From positions 1-50,252 of the IMG/VR virus record IMGVR_UViG_3300008117_000064: DNA of 50,252 nt, one strand, 5' to 3'. Below are positions 23,220 to 31,205 of this stretch, piece after piece. Positions within the stretch are counted from its first letter, which is position 1. The number at the start of each line of letters is the position of its first letter. The translations under genes and the position numbers were made by a program. The stretch comes from a virus. The notes under the pieces are model-generated. The model was not told the DNA's origin, did not search any database, and was given only the letters and a program-made list of their open reading frames with translations.

Positions 23220-23969
23220 ATGGATAAAAGAAGTGAACAGTTGGAAAAAATAATTGATATTTTTAGATTGAAGGGTTTTAGTAAAAGTGATTTTAATGAC
23301 TATGAAAATACAAAATCTTATATATCTTTCATTTGTGATAATGGACATGAGTGTTTAACACAAGCTAGAAATATACTATATAGTAATGTTGGTTGTAAAA
23401 CATGTCAATATGAAAAAAGAAAATCTATTTTAAATATAGATCTAAAAGATACTGAATTTAAAATATGTAATTCTTGTTTTGAAAATAAAAGTAGATCTTG
23501 TTATGGTAAATTAAAAAGTAGCGAGGATGGTCTAAGAAATACTTGTAAATTATGTAGAAGAAAAAAAACACTATCAGAAGATATAGATGTAAAAAAAGTA
23601 AGAGAAGAGAGATCACTAAAATATTTTAGAGAAAAACCATTTCGTGTTTTAATTAGTAGATGTAAAAGTAATCATAATAAAAAAGGAATGATTGATTTTA
23701 ATATAACTGAAGATTATTTAAAGGATTTATATTATAAACAGAATTGTGAATGTTATTGGTCTGGTATAAAATTACCAATTGATAATATTGGATTAGGTGA
23801 TTTGAATTCAATTTCAATTGATAGGTTGGATTGTAACTTAGGGTATATTATAGGTAATGTAGTAATATCTAGTAAATTTTATAACATTGGTAGAGGTAAT
23901 ATGGGAGCTGATGAATTTAAAAAATTTTTAATAGATAATGATATAAAAATATCACATAAATTAAAATAA
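23220..23969 (+). CDS. HNH homing endonuclease with zinc fingers
   Basis: The 249-residue protein has Cys pairs in the N-terminal part (CDNGHEC, CKTCQ) and a Cys4 knuckle (CNSC, then CKLCRR). The C-terminal nuclease has NCECYWSGIKL, SISIDRLDCNLGYIIGNVV and SSKFYNIGRGNM, the usual layout of HNH enzymes with the D-R-L-D/N-x-x-x-G-Y segment. Free-standing, between the endolysin and a minus-strand operon. Confidence 0.85.
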   Translation: MDKRSEQLEKIIDIFRLKGFSKSDFNDYENTKSYISFICDNGHECLTQARNILYSNVGCKTCQYEKRKSILNIDLKDTEFKICNSCFENKSRSCYGKLKSSEDGLRNTCKLCRRKKTLSEDIDVKKVREERSLKYFREKPFRVLISRCKSNHNKKGMIDFNITEDYLKDLYYKQNCECYWSGIKLPIDNIGLGDLNSISIDRLDCNLGYIIGNVVISSKFYNIGRGNMGADEFKKFLIDNDIKISHKLK

Positions 23970-23999
23970 AAAAAACCCTACTTTAGAGTAGGGTTTTTA
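23968..23999. terminator. bidirectional rho-independent terminator
   Basis: Stem AAACCCTACT/AGTAGGGTTT with TTAG loop, A-run before and T-run after. It serves the endonuclease gene and a possible short minus-strand transcript from 24099. Confidence 0.88.
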
Positions 24000-24072
24000 G
24001 TTTGGTTAAAACTACATAATCTTTGTAGTCATTTCCTTTAGTTATGAAAAATCTGAAAGAGTTAAAAAACAT
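23983..24072 (-). CDS. possible 29-residue small protein (or part of a small RNA)
   Basis: A short frame MFFNSFRFFITKGNDYKDYV plus VLTKLKTLL ends inside the terminator hairpin. It is supported only by the good host-type promoter about 30 bases upstream and the terminator; together these define a transcript of about 120 nt on the minus strand. There is no homology and no clear translation signal, so a small untranslated RNA is equally possible. Confidence 0.3.
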   Translation of the reverse strand: MFFNSFRFFITKGNDYKDYVVLTKLKTLL

Positions 24073-24098
24073 CCATTTTGTGTTTCATTTCTCTTATA

Positions 24099-24130
24099 CA
24101 AATATACAAATAATATTTATATTACCAAAA
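24099..24130 (-). promoter_or_regulatory. Flavobacterium-type promoter for a short transcript
   Basis: Minus-strand TTTTG and TATATTTG separated by 19 bases; points into the otherwise empty stretch 23970-24098, which ends at a terminator. Confidence 0.55.
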
Positions 24131-24133
24131 AAA

Positions 24134-24448
24134 TTAATCAATTATTTTATTTATTTTCCAATCTCTTAAAAATGAGGTATAACAACTTAGAAAATCCTCA
24201 CTATTTCTAATCATAGAGATTAACTGTATTTGATAATCTAATGGATCTGAATTAAAGTTATATTTTACTTTTTTATCACCATATTCGAATATAACACATC
24301 TTTCTTCTATTTTTATGTGATTATATAAAAATGATGTTTTCTTCAGCATTTCTATCTCTTCTTTATTGTTGAAATTTTCATCCCAATCACCATTCATTAT
24401 TTTATTGAGATTTTCTTTTATGTATATGTCGGTATCGTTTAGTATCAT
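24134..24448 (-). CDS. small protein with C-terminal R-D-x-K motif
   Basis: The 104-residue acidic helical protein ends SCYTSFLRDWKINKIID, closely matching the C-terminus of the product of 16915-17364. No domain recognised. Last gene of a five-gene minus-strand operon; its ATG overlaps the previous stop by 4 bases. Confidence 0.65.
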   Translation of the reverse strand: MILNDTDIYIKENLNKIMNGDWDENFNNKEEIEMLKKTSFLYNHIKIEERCVIFEYGDKKVKYNFNSDPLDYQIQLISMIRNSEDFLSCYTSFLRDWKINKIID

Positions 24449-25128
24449 GATAGTATATCATTGATTTTTTTATCTCTTATAAGTTCTTTATATTTATTTT
24501 CATCTATAACCTTTTTAAAAAATGTATAAATACCTTCTTTTGAAAAGATACCATTATATGTGTGATTATAAAATTCTTTATGACAACTTATATTTATAAT
24601 AAGATTTGGTTTAATTCTTAAAATTATATTAATATCTTGATCTTTTAAATGAAATGATTGTTCAAACTCTGGTCCTAAGTTTGAGAAACCTGGTTCAAAT
24701 CCTAAATCTTTAAAGAAACTTAAAACTCTATCATAACGATTATATCTACCTACTGTTTTTGTTTCTGTGTCATAGTAAGCAAATCTTGATGGCATTTCAT
24801 TATATTCATTCTCAGAACCTATATAAAATTTATCACCATCATCTAGTATATCATCAAGTGTTATGTCTCTTTTTTCCTCAGTTGATAGATTTGATTTGTT
24901 TTTATCTATAACATTTTTTATATGTTTATCGAAGATAAAATATACTATACCATTTTCTTCTGATAGTTTTTCACATTCATCAATTAGACTTTGTGGTATT
25001 TCAGATCTTTCATATTTAAAAGTAGATAAATCTTCAACATGACCTGTTGGTTTTGAACCGTCGTTTATTTCAATACCTGTTGTTCCATCGGGTAATGTAA
25101 CAGTGTTTATTTGTATTTGATTACTCAT
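24445..25128 (-). CDS. unknown protein with C-terminal R-D-x-K motif
   Basis: The 227-residue protein begins MSNQIQINTVTLPDGTTGIE, with an acidic alpha/beta body and a C-terminus KELIRDKKINDILS. Not recognised. Start and stop overlap the neighbouring genes by 4 bases each (ATGA), indicating coupled translation. Confidence 0.65.
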   Translation of the reverse strand: MSNQIQINTVTLPDGTTGIEINDGSKPTGHVEDLSTFKYERSEIPQSLIDECEKLSEENGIVYFIFDKHIKNVIDKNKSNLSTEEKRDITLDDILDDGDKFYIGSENEYNEMPSRFAYYDTETKTVGRYNRYDRVLSFFKDLGFEPGFSNLGPEFEQSFHLKDQDINIILRIKPNLIINISCHKEFYNHTYNGIFSKEGIYTFFKKVIDENKYKELIRDKKINDILS

Positions 25129-25346
25129 TTAGATAAATAATTTTTTTCATGATCAAATCTTTTGGAATTATATTCTTTTAAGAATTGACATTTCTCATAC
25201 TCTTCTCTTAATAGAAAGTATTCTATCATTTCTTTTATGAAATCTTGAGTATAAGGTTGGAAATTTTCATCAAAATGTTTACCTTCAAAAATTCGTTTAT
25301 AACTATTGTTAATTAAATAGTCAAAACTTTTTAATACTAAGCTCAT
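25125..25346 (-). CDS. small protein of unknown function
   Basis: A 73-residue helical protein, MSLVLKSFDYLINNSYKRIF at the start and charged throughout. It overlaps the downstream start by 4 bases; 2 bases separate it from the upstream gene. Not recognised. Confidence 0.6.
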   Translation of the reverse strand: MSLVLKSFDYLINNSYKRIFEGKHFDENFQPYTQDFIKEMIEYFLLREEYEKCQFLKEYNSKRFDHEKNYLSK

Positions 25347-25348
25347 GA

Positions 25349-25969
25349 TTATTTATTTAAATTATCAAGGAAATCTTTTTCTTCTTTTGTTATGGAATTT
25401 ATTCCATGTTTAGAAATTTTATCTAAGATTGAATCAACATCAAACTTTTTATTATTTTCTTCAACTATATCATTTATAGTATTTTTATTTAAATCAAGAT
25501 CTATATTTAGAGAGTTAGGATCGGATTTAAGTATATCTTGAATATCCTGCATTCTCTTATTAAACTCTTCTTTTGAAATTGTCATACCCATGATATTTAC
25601 AACATCATTTATTTGGTTACTAAACTCTCTATTAATTTCAATAAGTAAGTCTGATTTTATATTATTATCTAAACTATCAGATGTATAAATACAGTTATTA
25701 TCTTTGAATATACAAACAATTTGTTTATCCATCAAATAGACTATGTTTACAACATCTAAATTTTGAATTTTGGTGTCAAACATAACTGTATGGTTAACTC
25801 TACTAACAAATACAGTTTTTTTGTTTTTAATATTACTTAATACCTCTTTAAATTTAGAGTTTATCTCATTGATGATTTTTTTATTTTTAGCTTTTTCTTT
25901 CACTTGTAAAGCTATGTGATAAGTAACAAATCCCCAAATAATTCCTAAAATAAACGTAGTTGTTGCCAT
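25349..25969 (-). CDS. membrane-anchored protein ending in ILDKI-type module
   Basis: One N-terminal hydrophobic helix (MATTTFILGIIWGFVTYHIA) is followed by a basic stretch, a beta-rich domain (about 45-105), a helical acidic region and the C-terminal module VDSILDKISKHGINSITKEE then KDFLDNLNK. The C-terminal module is probably cytoplasmic if the anchor is N-out, otherwise periplasmic; not decidable here. Operon member, 3 bases after the nucleotidyltransferase gene. Confidence 0.7.
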   Translation of the reverse strand: MATTTFILGIIWGFVTYHIALQVKEKAKNKKIINEINSKFKEVLSNIKNKKTVFVSRVNHTVMFDTKIQNLDVVNIVYLMDKQIVCIFKDNNCIYTSDSLDNNIKSDLLIEINREFSNQINDVVNIMGMTISKEEFNKRMQDIQDILKSDPNSLNIDLDLNKNTINDIVEENNKKFDVDSILDKISKHGINSITKEEKDFLDNLNK

Positions 25970-25972
25970 ATT

Positions 25973-27181
25973 TTATATATTATAAATATTTTTTCTAATT
26001 TTTACTAATAGTTCATTTACAAATGTTTTATCAACTTTATCGGGTAAAGTTGAGTTTTTGAATAGTTCATCAATCTCTTTAATCTCATTCTCAACATCAT
26101 CAATTAAAGTTTGAAGATCAACTTTACCTCTTCTGATATTGAGTAATTCTTCAGCATCTGGTCTTCTAACAATAATACCAAGACCTTCAGCAATCTCTCT
26201 ACTCATTTGAGTTAGACGCTTACAATGCATCATGTTTTTACCATCAATTTTTTGACCATGAGATTCAACATCTACCCATCTTTGAGTATTTCTATTCTCT
26301 AACCATTCTTCATATTCTTTGTATTCTCTACAATGTTGTGAATAACCATCTTTATTATAAATAATGTTACAGATCGGTGTTTCGCCTTTAGGAATTGAAG
26401 AAAGTCTAAGTTGATTTGACTCTGATAAATTATCACCTTCACCAACTTTAATAAGACCTTTATATCCTAAAGCAAGTGGTTTTGATTTTAATTCACCATT
26501 TTCATCTTTATAAAGTCTGGATTCGAACATATAACTTCTCATTCTACTTGTTAGTTTAGTTGAGAAAAGAGATCGAGCTTCATCATCATAATAAACTGCG
26601 TAAACATCTCTGGCGTTCGGTACATTACATACACCACAGAATTTTTCTTCATATCCTTTAGTTTCATTCCAAACTTTCCAAGGAATAGATTTCTCACCTT
26701 CGATTACATAAACAAAGTCAAGTACATCTTTACGAGTAACTCTATCTCTTTCCCAGTTTTGTTTTTTATTTTGACCTTTTGCTTTTTGAATTTGTTGAAC
26801 TGCGTATCCACCAAAAGATTTAGCACATATTTTAGTAATAAACTTATCTTTATTATTTAATATTTCATCAAAGATGGGATCTTTATAAACAATACAATCT
26901 TCTGGTGTATTAAGTAGTTCTAATACAGTTGGATTATTACTTTCTAATAGTTGAAGAAATCTTCTAATTTCATAGATAACAATATCATTTTTATCATCAT
27001 TGATTTGTTCAACGTAATTAAAACCTAAAATATCTTCCATGGATTGTATAAAGACACCTGAGAAATCGGTATCCGAAGTTTCAATATTTGTTCCATATGC
27101 GTGAGATCCTCTAATAACTAAGAGTAAAGGTTTAGCACCTGGTGATTTTTCTTGTATTAAATTTAATAGTTCTTGTTTCAT
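25973..27181 (-). CDS. RlaP-type nucleotidyltransferase (Pol beta superfamily)
   Basis: The 402-residue protein has the nucleotidyltransferase core near residues 23-45: VIRGSHAYGTNIETSDTDFS, i.e. G-S-x(n)-D-x-D with two metal-binding aspartates, then RRFLQLLESNNPTVLELLN as in RlaP/YcgL-like proteins. RlaP is named for its association with RNA ligases in RNA repair; no ligase lies in this window. A Cys pair (FCGVC) and a CxxH-type segment lie in the middle. First gene of a five-gene operon with a strong host-type promoter, so it is likely expressed early. Confidence 0.8.
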   Translation of the reverse strand: MKQELLNLIQEKSPGAKPLLLVIRGSHAYGTNIETSDTDFSGVFIQSMEDILGFNYVEQINDDKNDIVIYEIRRFLQLLESNNPTVLELLNTPEDCIVYKDPIFDEILNNKDKFITKICAKSFGGYAVQQIQKAKGQNKKQNWERDRVTRKDVLDFVYVIEGEKSIPWKVWNETKGYEEKFCGVCNVPNARDVYAVYYDDEARSLFSTKLTSRMRSYMFESRLYKDENGELKSKPLALGYKGLIKVGEGDNLSESNQLRLSSIPKGETPICNIIYNKDGYSQHCREYKEYEEWLENRNTQRWVDVESHGQKIDGKNMMHCKRLTQMSREIAEGLGIIVRRPDAEELLNIRRGKVDLQTLIDDVENEIKEIDELFKNSTLPDKVDKTFVNELLVKIRKNIYNI

Positions 27182-27197
27182 AATTCTTAATTATCTA

Positions 27198-27228
27198 CAA
27201 ATATAGATAAAGTTTTTAAAAAAATCAA
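27198..27228 (-). promoter_or_regulatory. Flavobacterium-type promoter
   Basis: Minus-strand TTTTG and TATATTTG separated by 20 bases; drives the operon 27181-24134. Confidence 0.65.
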
Positions 27229-27244
27229 AATAAAGTATTAAGAA

Positions 27245-27257
27245 ATTAATATATAAC
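27245..27257 (+). promoter_or_regulatory. late-type promoter element
   Basis: ATTAATATATAAC 16 bases upstream of the ATG of the first tail-fibre-type gene; divergent from the host-type promoter at 27198. Confidence 0.5.
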
Positions 27258-27273
27258 AAAAAAGAATAATTAT

Positions 27274-28263
27274 ATGGCAGGAACTTCAAGTTATGTAAAT
27301 CCTCCTATTTCAGCTGATTATAGGTTCACAGTAGAAGAATTACTAACTGTGTTACCTGATAACGCTGCTAATTTAATTGACGCTAAAGATGTTAGAGATT
27401 CTGTTTGGACTCTTTGGAATAGAATTGATGATATTGAAATAACAGCTTCTCAATCATTAACAACAAATACAGATTATATTAGAGCTACTCCAACTCAAAT
27501 AGCTGTTGGTGGTGCTTCTATTGGAAGTACATTTTCAGGTACAATTCAAGATGCTTTGGATAAAATTTTATATCCTTATGTTGCTCAAACTCATGTTTTT
27601 TCAGCTTCGAGTGCGTCAAGACAATTTGGATCATCTACTTCTGTTACTTTAAGTTGGACAGTTATTAAAAATAGTAACTCAATTACGTCAATAACTGTTG
27701 ATGGTACAAGTGTTTCACCAACCGGTGCTAGTCAATCTGGTACAAAAGCTACTACAGCTACACACAGTTCATCACCAAGTGGAGTTAGTCAAGTTCAATT
27801 GTTTACTTTCTCTACATCTGATGGTACCACAACATTGAGTACTACTGCTTCAGTTACTTGGTCTAATAAGAGATATTGGGGATTTATTGATTTAACTTCT
27901 TGTGTACCATCAAATCCAGATTTAACACTTACTCCTGGTTCAAGTGCTGCTGTTGGTTCATTTATCACAGATGCTAAAGTTAAAGGTCTTACTGGTGCTG
28001 GTGTTGGTAGTGGTAGTGAATTAGCTACAAGTTTATCAAGAACTTTTACTAATATGGATGGTTCGGGATATTATTTATGTTTTGCATGGCCTACTTTATT
28101 TGGTACTCCAACATTTGTTGTTGGTGGTTTTACCAATACAGCATTTACAAAAGTTAGATCTAATAGTACATTTTCAAATGATTATGGGTTTAGTGGAACG
28201 AATTATGATGTTTGGATAAGTAATACTGCTTATAATTCATCTACAACAATAGTTATAAGTTAA
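27274..28263 (+). CDS. tail fibre / appendage protein
   Basis: The 329-residue Ser/Thr/Gly-rich beta protein has a conserved-looking N-terminus (ISADYRFTVEELLTVLPDN), an Ig-like middle with repeated T-x-S-x-x-T strands (about 110-210) and a C-terminal domain (YWGFIDLTS, FAWPTLFGTPTFVVGGF, GTNYDVWIS) of the type seen in Bacteroidota phage structural proteins. It is 15 bases before a second fibre gene, so both belong to a late operon ending at 29602. Confidence 0.7.
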   Translation: MAGTSSYVNPPISADYRFTVEELLTVLPDNAANLIDAKDVRDSVWTLWNRIDDIEITASQSLTTNTDYIRATPTQIAVGGASIGSTFSGTIQDALDKILYPYVAQTHVFSASSASRQFGSSTSVTLSWTVIKNSNSITSITVDGTSVSPTGASQSGTKATTATHSSSPSGVSQVQLFTFSTSDGTTTLSTTASVTWSNKRYWGFIDLTSCVPSNPDLTLTPGSSAAVGSFITDAKVKGLTGAGVGSGSELATSLSRTFTNMDGSGYYLCFAWPTLFGTPTFVVGGFTNTAFTKVRSNSTFSNDYGFSGTNYDVWISNTAYNSSTTIVIS

Positions 28264-28278
28264 AATTAAGAAAATAAT

Positions 28279-29598
28279 ATGAGTAAAAATACAGGTACAT
28301 TAGTAGGAGCGGCAATTAGACCGATAGATTCAAACGACTTAATTTCTACTGCGTATGAAAATGAGATTAGAGGTGGTCATCATGGTTATGAGACTTTATC
28401 AGAAAGAAATTCAATTATTATACAAAGAAGAAGTTGGGGTATGTTATGTACTGTTTATAATGATGGTTCTAATAATGGTACTTACCAATTAAAATATGGT
28501 TATAGTAGTACTACAATAACTGATAATAGTAATTGGATTTTATTTAGTGGTGGTTCAGGTGCGGCTGGTAGTGAGTATTGGTTAGATCCTGTTATATCAG
28601 TATCTACATCTGAGCCAGGTTCTCCGTCAAATGGAGATAGATATATTGCTGGTTTAGATAATACGGCTACTTTGAGTGGTTCTAATTGGTCATCATATAC
28701 TGGTGGTTATATTGTTACTTGGAATAATACTTTATCTGATTGGGATAAAACATCTCCAAAAAATGGATATACATTAAGAGTTCAGAATGAAGATGACTCT
28801 CTTTATAGATATGAAGGTACTTATTCAAGTGGTAAGTGGGTTAAAGAGTATGTTAATCAAGTAATGAGTTTAACAGCTAGTACATCAAATGGATACACAT
28901 ATACTTCAACATCTTTGCCTAATTTATTCTCATATAATACAAATCAAGTATATCTAACTAGGTTTTCAGCTACTAACTCTGGTACATCATCTGTTACTTT
29001 AAATATAAATAGTTTAGGTGCCAAATCTATTAAAAAACAAACATCTAATGGATTGGATGATTTATTAGTTAGTGAGTTAAATCCTAATATAACATATACA
29101 TTGATGTATGATGGTACTTACTTTAGATTAAATAAACCTTTTAGTAATGCTCCATTTGATATAAAATGGAGAATTAGAAGTAATGAGATTGTTCAAGTTC
29201 CTGATTATAATGAATATTTAATTTATGGTGATTTAACTGTTGAAGGTAGATTGGATATTGATACTTATGGTAAAGTTGTTATATTGGATGGTGGATTGAT
29301 ATTAAATGGTGGTACTGTATCAAATTCTGGTAATGTTCAATTGGTTGATTTGGCTTTAGGTCCTAATAGTGGTGGTGGAACAAGTTCTATTACTAAGTTT
29401 ACAACACTTCAATCTATGAGTGCCGGTGTTACATATTCCATAACACATGGTTTATCTACACCTGCTATTATAGTTAATACTTGGGATGAAACAACTGGTG
29501 AGCAGTTAAATTTAAGTGTTGCTAAAACATCAAATGATGCTATAGATATTAATTCTGTTAACACGATATCTTCAGTTAGAATTGTAGTTATGGGATAA
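28279..29598 (+). CDS. tail fibre protein with DUF2793-like segment
   Basis: The 439-residue Ser/Thr/Asn-rich fibre-type protein. Residues about 100-175 have EPGSPSNGDRYIAG, TGGYIVTWNNTLSDWDKTSP and DDSLYRYEG, like the DUF2793 repeat of fibre proteins. Further beta-rich parts contain a collar-like LTVEGRLDIDTYGKVVILDG stretch (about 315-335), and the C-terminus resembles a short adhesin tip. Co-transcribed with the preceding fibre gene; receptor not known. Confidence 0.75.
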   Translation: MSKNTGTLVGAAIRPIDSNDLISTAYENEIRGGHHGYETLSERNSIIIQRRSWGMLCTVYNDGSNNGTYQLKYGYSSTTITDNSNWILFSGGSGAAGSEYWLDPVISVSTSEPGSPSNGDRYIAGLDNTATLSGSNWSSYTGGYIVTWNNTLSDWDKTSPKNGYTLRVQNEDDSLYRYEGTYSSGKWVKEYVNQVMSLTASTSNGYTYTSTSLPNLFSYNTNQVYLTRFSATNSGTSSVTLNINSLGAKSIKKQTSNGLDDLLVSELNPNITYTLMYDGTYFRLNKPFSNAPFDIKWRIRSNEIVQVPDYNEYLIYGDLTVEGRLDIDTYGKVVILDGGLILNGGTVSNSGNVQLVDLALGPNSGGGTSSITKFTTLQSMSAGVTYSITHGLSTPAIIVNTWDETTGEQLNLSVAKTSNDAIDINSVNTISSVRIVVMG

Positions 29599-29601
29599 AA
29601 A

Positions 29602-29637
29602 TAAAAATCCTCTATGAAAATAGAGGATTTTTTTTAT
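29602..29637. terminator. bidirectional rho-independent terminator
   Basis: Stem AAATCCTCTAT/ATAGAGGATTT with GAAA loop and T-run between convergent genes. Confidence 0.9.
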
Positions 29638-29903
29638 TTTGATAATATTCTTTCTATATTTTTTAATGAAAAAGAAGGATTTGGTATTGGTTTTCCACCA
29701 TCCTTTAGATAATTATTATATAGTTCATTATAGTCATCCTCTGTGTAGAATTTACTATCTAAATCACAAAAAATTACATTTGTATCACTTGATGATATTG
29801 TTTTATTTTGTAGTCTGGTTTCTCCATAAGCTGGTCCAACCGGTCCAACTAATTCTGTTCCTGACACTTCTTCTTTAATAAATTCTTTAAATCTTTTAAT
29901 CAT
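29634..29903 (-). CDS. small protein with capsid-targeting-like N-terminus and IKE site
   Basis: The start is chosen at ATG 29903 (MIKRFKEFIKEEVSG) rather than ATG 29909, because this gives the shared N-terminus. IKE fits the (L/I)-x-E prohead-protease consensus. After the site follows SGTELVGPVGPAYGETRLQ, a segment I recall from other large phages, so the mature part is conserved. 89 residues; function unknown. It overlaps the end of the upstream gene by 8 bases. Confidence 0.7.
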   Translation of the reverse strand: MIKRFKEFIKEEVSGTELVGPVGPAYGETRLQNKTISSSDTNVIFCDLDSKFYTEDDYNELYNNYLKDGGKPIPNPSFSLKNIERILSK

Positions 29904-30366
29904 TATCATCTTCTATTTTTTCAAAATATTCATCTTGTTCTTGTAAAGAATATTCATCCTTCTTAGTGTTATATATTAAATTATAAAGATATTTATCTTC
30001 TAATGTAAATGTTTCATCACCTTTTAGAAATAAAACACACTCATCATCTTCAAAATCATTTTCTACGTTTATAATTCTAAGACCAATTTTACCATCTCTA
30101 TCATGTAGATCACAGATTACTTTTTTATTTTTATCTAAGAGATCTTTTATTCTACTATATGTTGAATTTTTAGAAAGAAACATAAAGTCTTTCATGTCTT
30201 CCTCTCTCGTATCTTGGTATAGATTTAGGAAACTAATCTCTTTATCAGATAGTTTTTTTTTACTATTGATTTTATCCAAAATCCTATTAAGTTCTATTTC
30301 TTTAATAGACTCACCTAATAAGTAATACTTAATCAGTTTTTTAATTTTCATATTCTTTGCCTCCAT
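29896..30366 (-). CDS. unknown acidic protein with degenerate ILDKI module
   Basis: The 156-residue protein has LNRILDKINSKKKLSDKEIS near the N-terminus (about 26-45), a divergent, internal copy of the ILDKI module. The rest is acidic and predicted alpha/beta. A rare Shine-Dalgarno-like GGAGG lies between ATG 30366 and ATG 30351, so the second (MKIKKLIKYY) may be the real start. A late-type element lies at 30369-30381. Confidence 0.65.
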   Translation of the reverse strand: MEAKNMKIKKLIKYYLLGESIKEIELNRILDKINSKKKLSDKEISFLNLYQDTREEDMKDFMFLSKNSTYSRIKDLLDKNKKVICDLHDRDGKIGLRIINVENDFEDDECVLFLKGDETFTLEDKYLYNLIYNTKKDEYSLQEQDEYFEKIEDDND

Positions 30367-30368
30367 TA

Positions 30369-30381
30369 TTATATATTAAAG
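30369..30381 (-). promoter_or_regulatory. late-type promoter element
   Basis: Minus-strand CTTTAATATATAA two bases upstream of ATG 30366. Confidence 0.4.
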
Positions 30382-30428
30382 ACGAGTTTTAATTTTATAT
30401 ATAGTATAAGTAAAATTTATATAAAATA

Positions 30429-31205
30429 ATGGATCAAAAGTTATGTAAAAAGTGCGATACTAAGAAGCCTTTGAACTTTTTCAATAAGGATAAATCAAAA
30501 AAAGATGGTTATAGGAATTCTTGTAAAGAGTGTCAAAAAGATTATAGTAGAAACTTTTATATTAAAAATAAAGAAAGTATATGTGAGTCTAGTAATGAAT
30601 ATTATAAAAGTATTTGCAATAATATTAATTATAAAACTAATAGAAGTGAATATATGAATATTTATAAAATTGAAAATAGTGAAAAAATAAAAAAATATAA
30701 TAGAGAGTATAATTTATTGAATAAAGAGGAAATCTCTATTTCCAAACGAATATATCGAGAGAATAATAAAGAGAAAATAAAAAAATATAAATCTGATAAT
30801 AGAGATATGATAAATAGTAGAGCTATCAATTATTATCATAATAGGATTAAGAAAGATGAAGTTTATCATCTTTCGTATAGAATTAGAAGTTTAGTGAGTA
30901 TATCTATTAAAAAAAGAGGGTATTCTAAAAAATCAAAAACAAATGAGATATTAGGATGTTCTTTTGAAGAGTTCAAGACTTACTTAGAATCTAAATTTGA
31001 AGATTGGATGACTTGGGATAACAAGGGATTGTATAATGGTGAATTAAATTATGGATGGGATATTGATCATATTATACCAATCTCAAGTGCTGAGACGGAA
31101 GAGGATGTTATTAAATTAAATCATTATACAAATTTACAACCACTTTGTTCTTTTGTTAATAGGGTTATAAAAAGAGATAATATGTCATGGATCAACGTTT
31201 ATTAG
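30429..31205 (+). CDS. HNH homing endonuclease, paralogue of 6571-7251
   Basis: The 258-residue protein has an N-terminal Cys4 knuckle (CKKC, then CKECQ), a long Lys/Asn/Tyr-rich linker and a C-terminal HNH part (ILGCSFEEFKTYLESKF, MTWDNKGLYNGE, WDIDHIIPISSA, LNHYTNLQPLCSFVN). It runs 19 bases into the next gene. Its first nine bases ATGGATCAA equal the first nine of that gene. Confidence 0.85.
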   Translation: MDQKLCKKCDTKKPLNFFNKDKSKKDGYRNSCKECQKDYSRNFYIKNKESICESSNEYYKSICNNINYKTNRSEYMNIYKIENSEKIKKYNREYNLLNKEEISISKRIYRENNKEKIKKYKSDNRDMINSRAINYYHNRIKKDEVYHLSYRIRSLVSISIKKRGYSKKSKTNEILGCSFEEFKTYLESKFEDWMTWDNKGLYNGELNYGWDIDHIIPISSAETEEDVIKLNHYTNLQPLCSFVNRVIKRDNMSWINVY

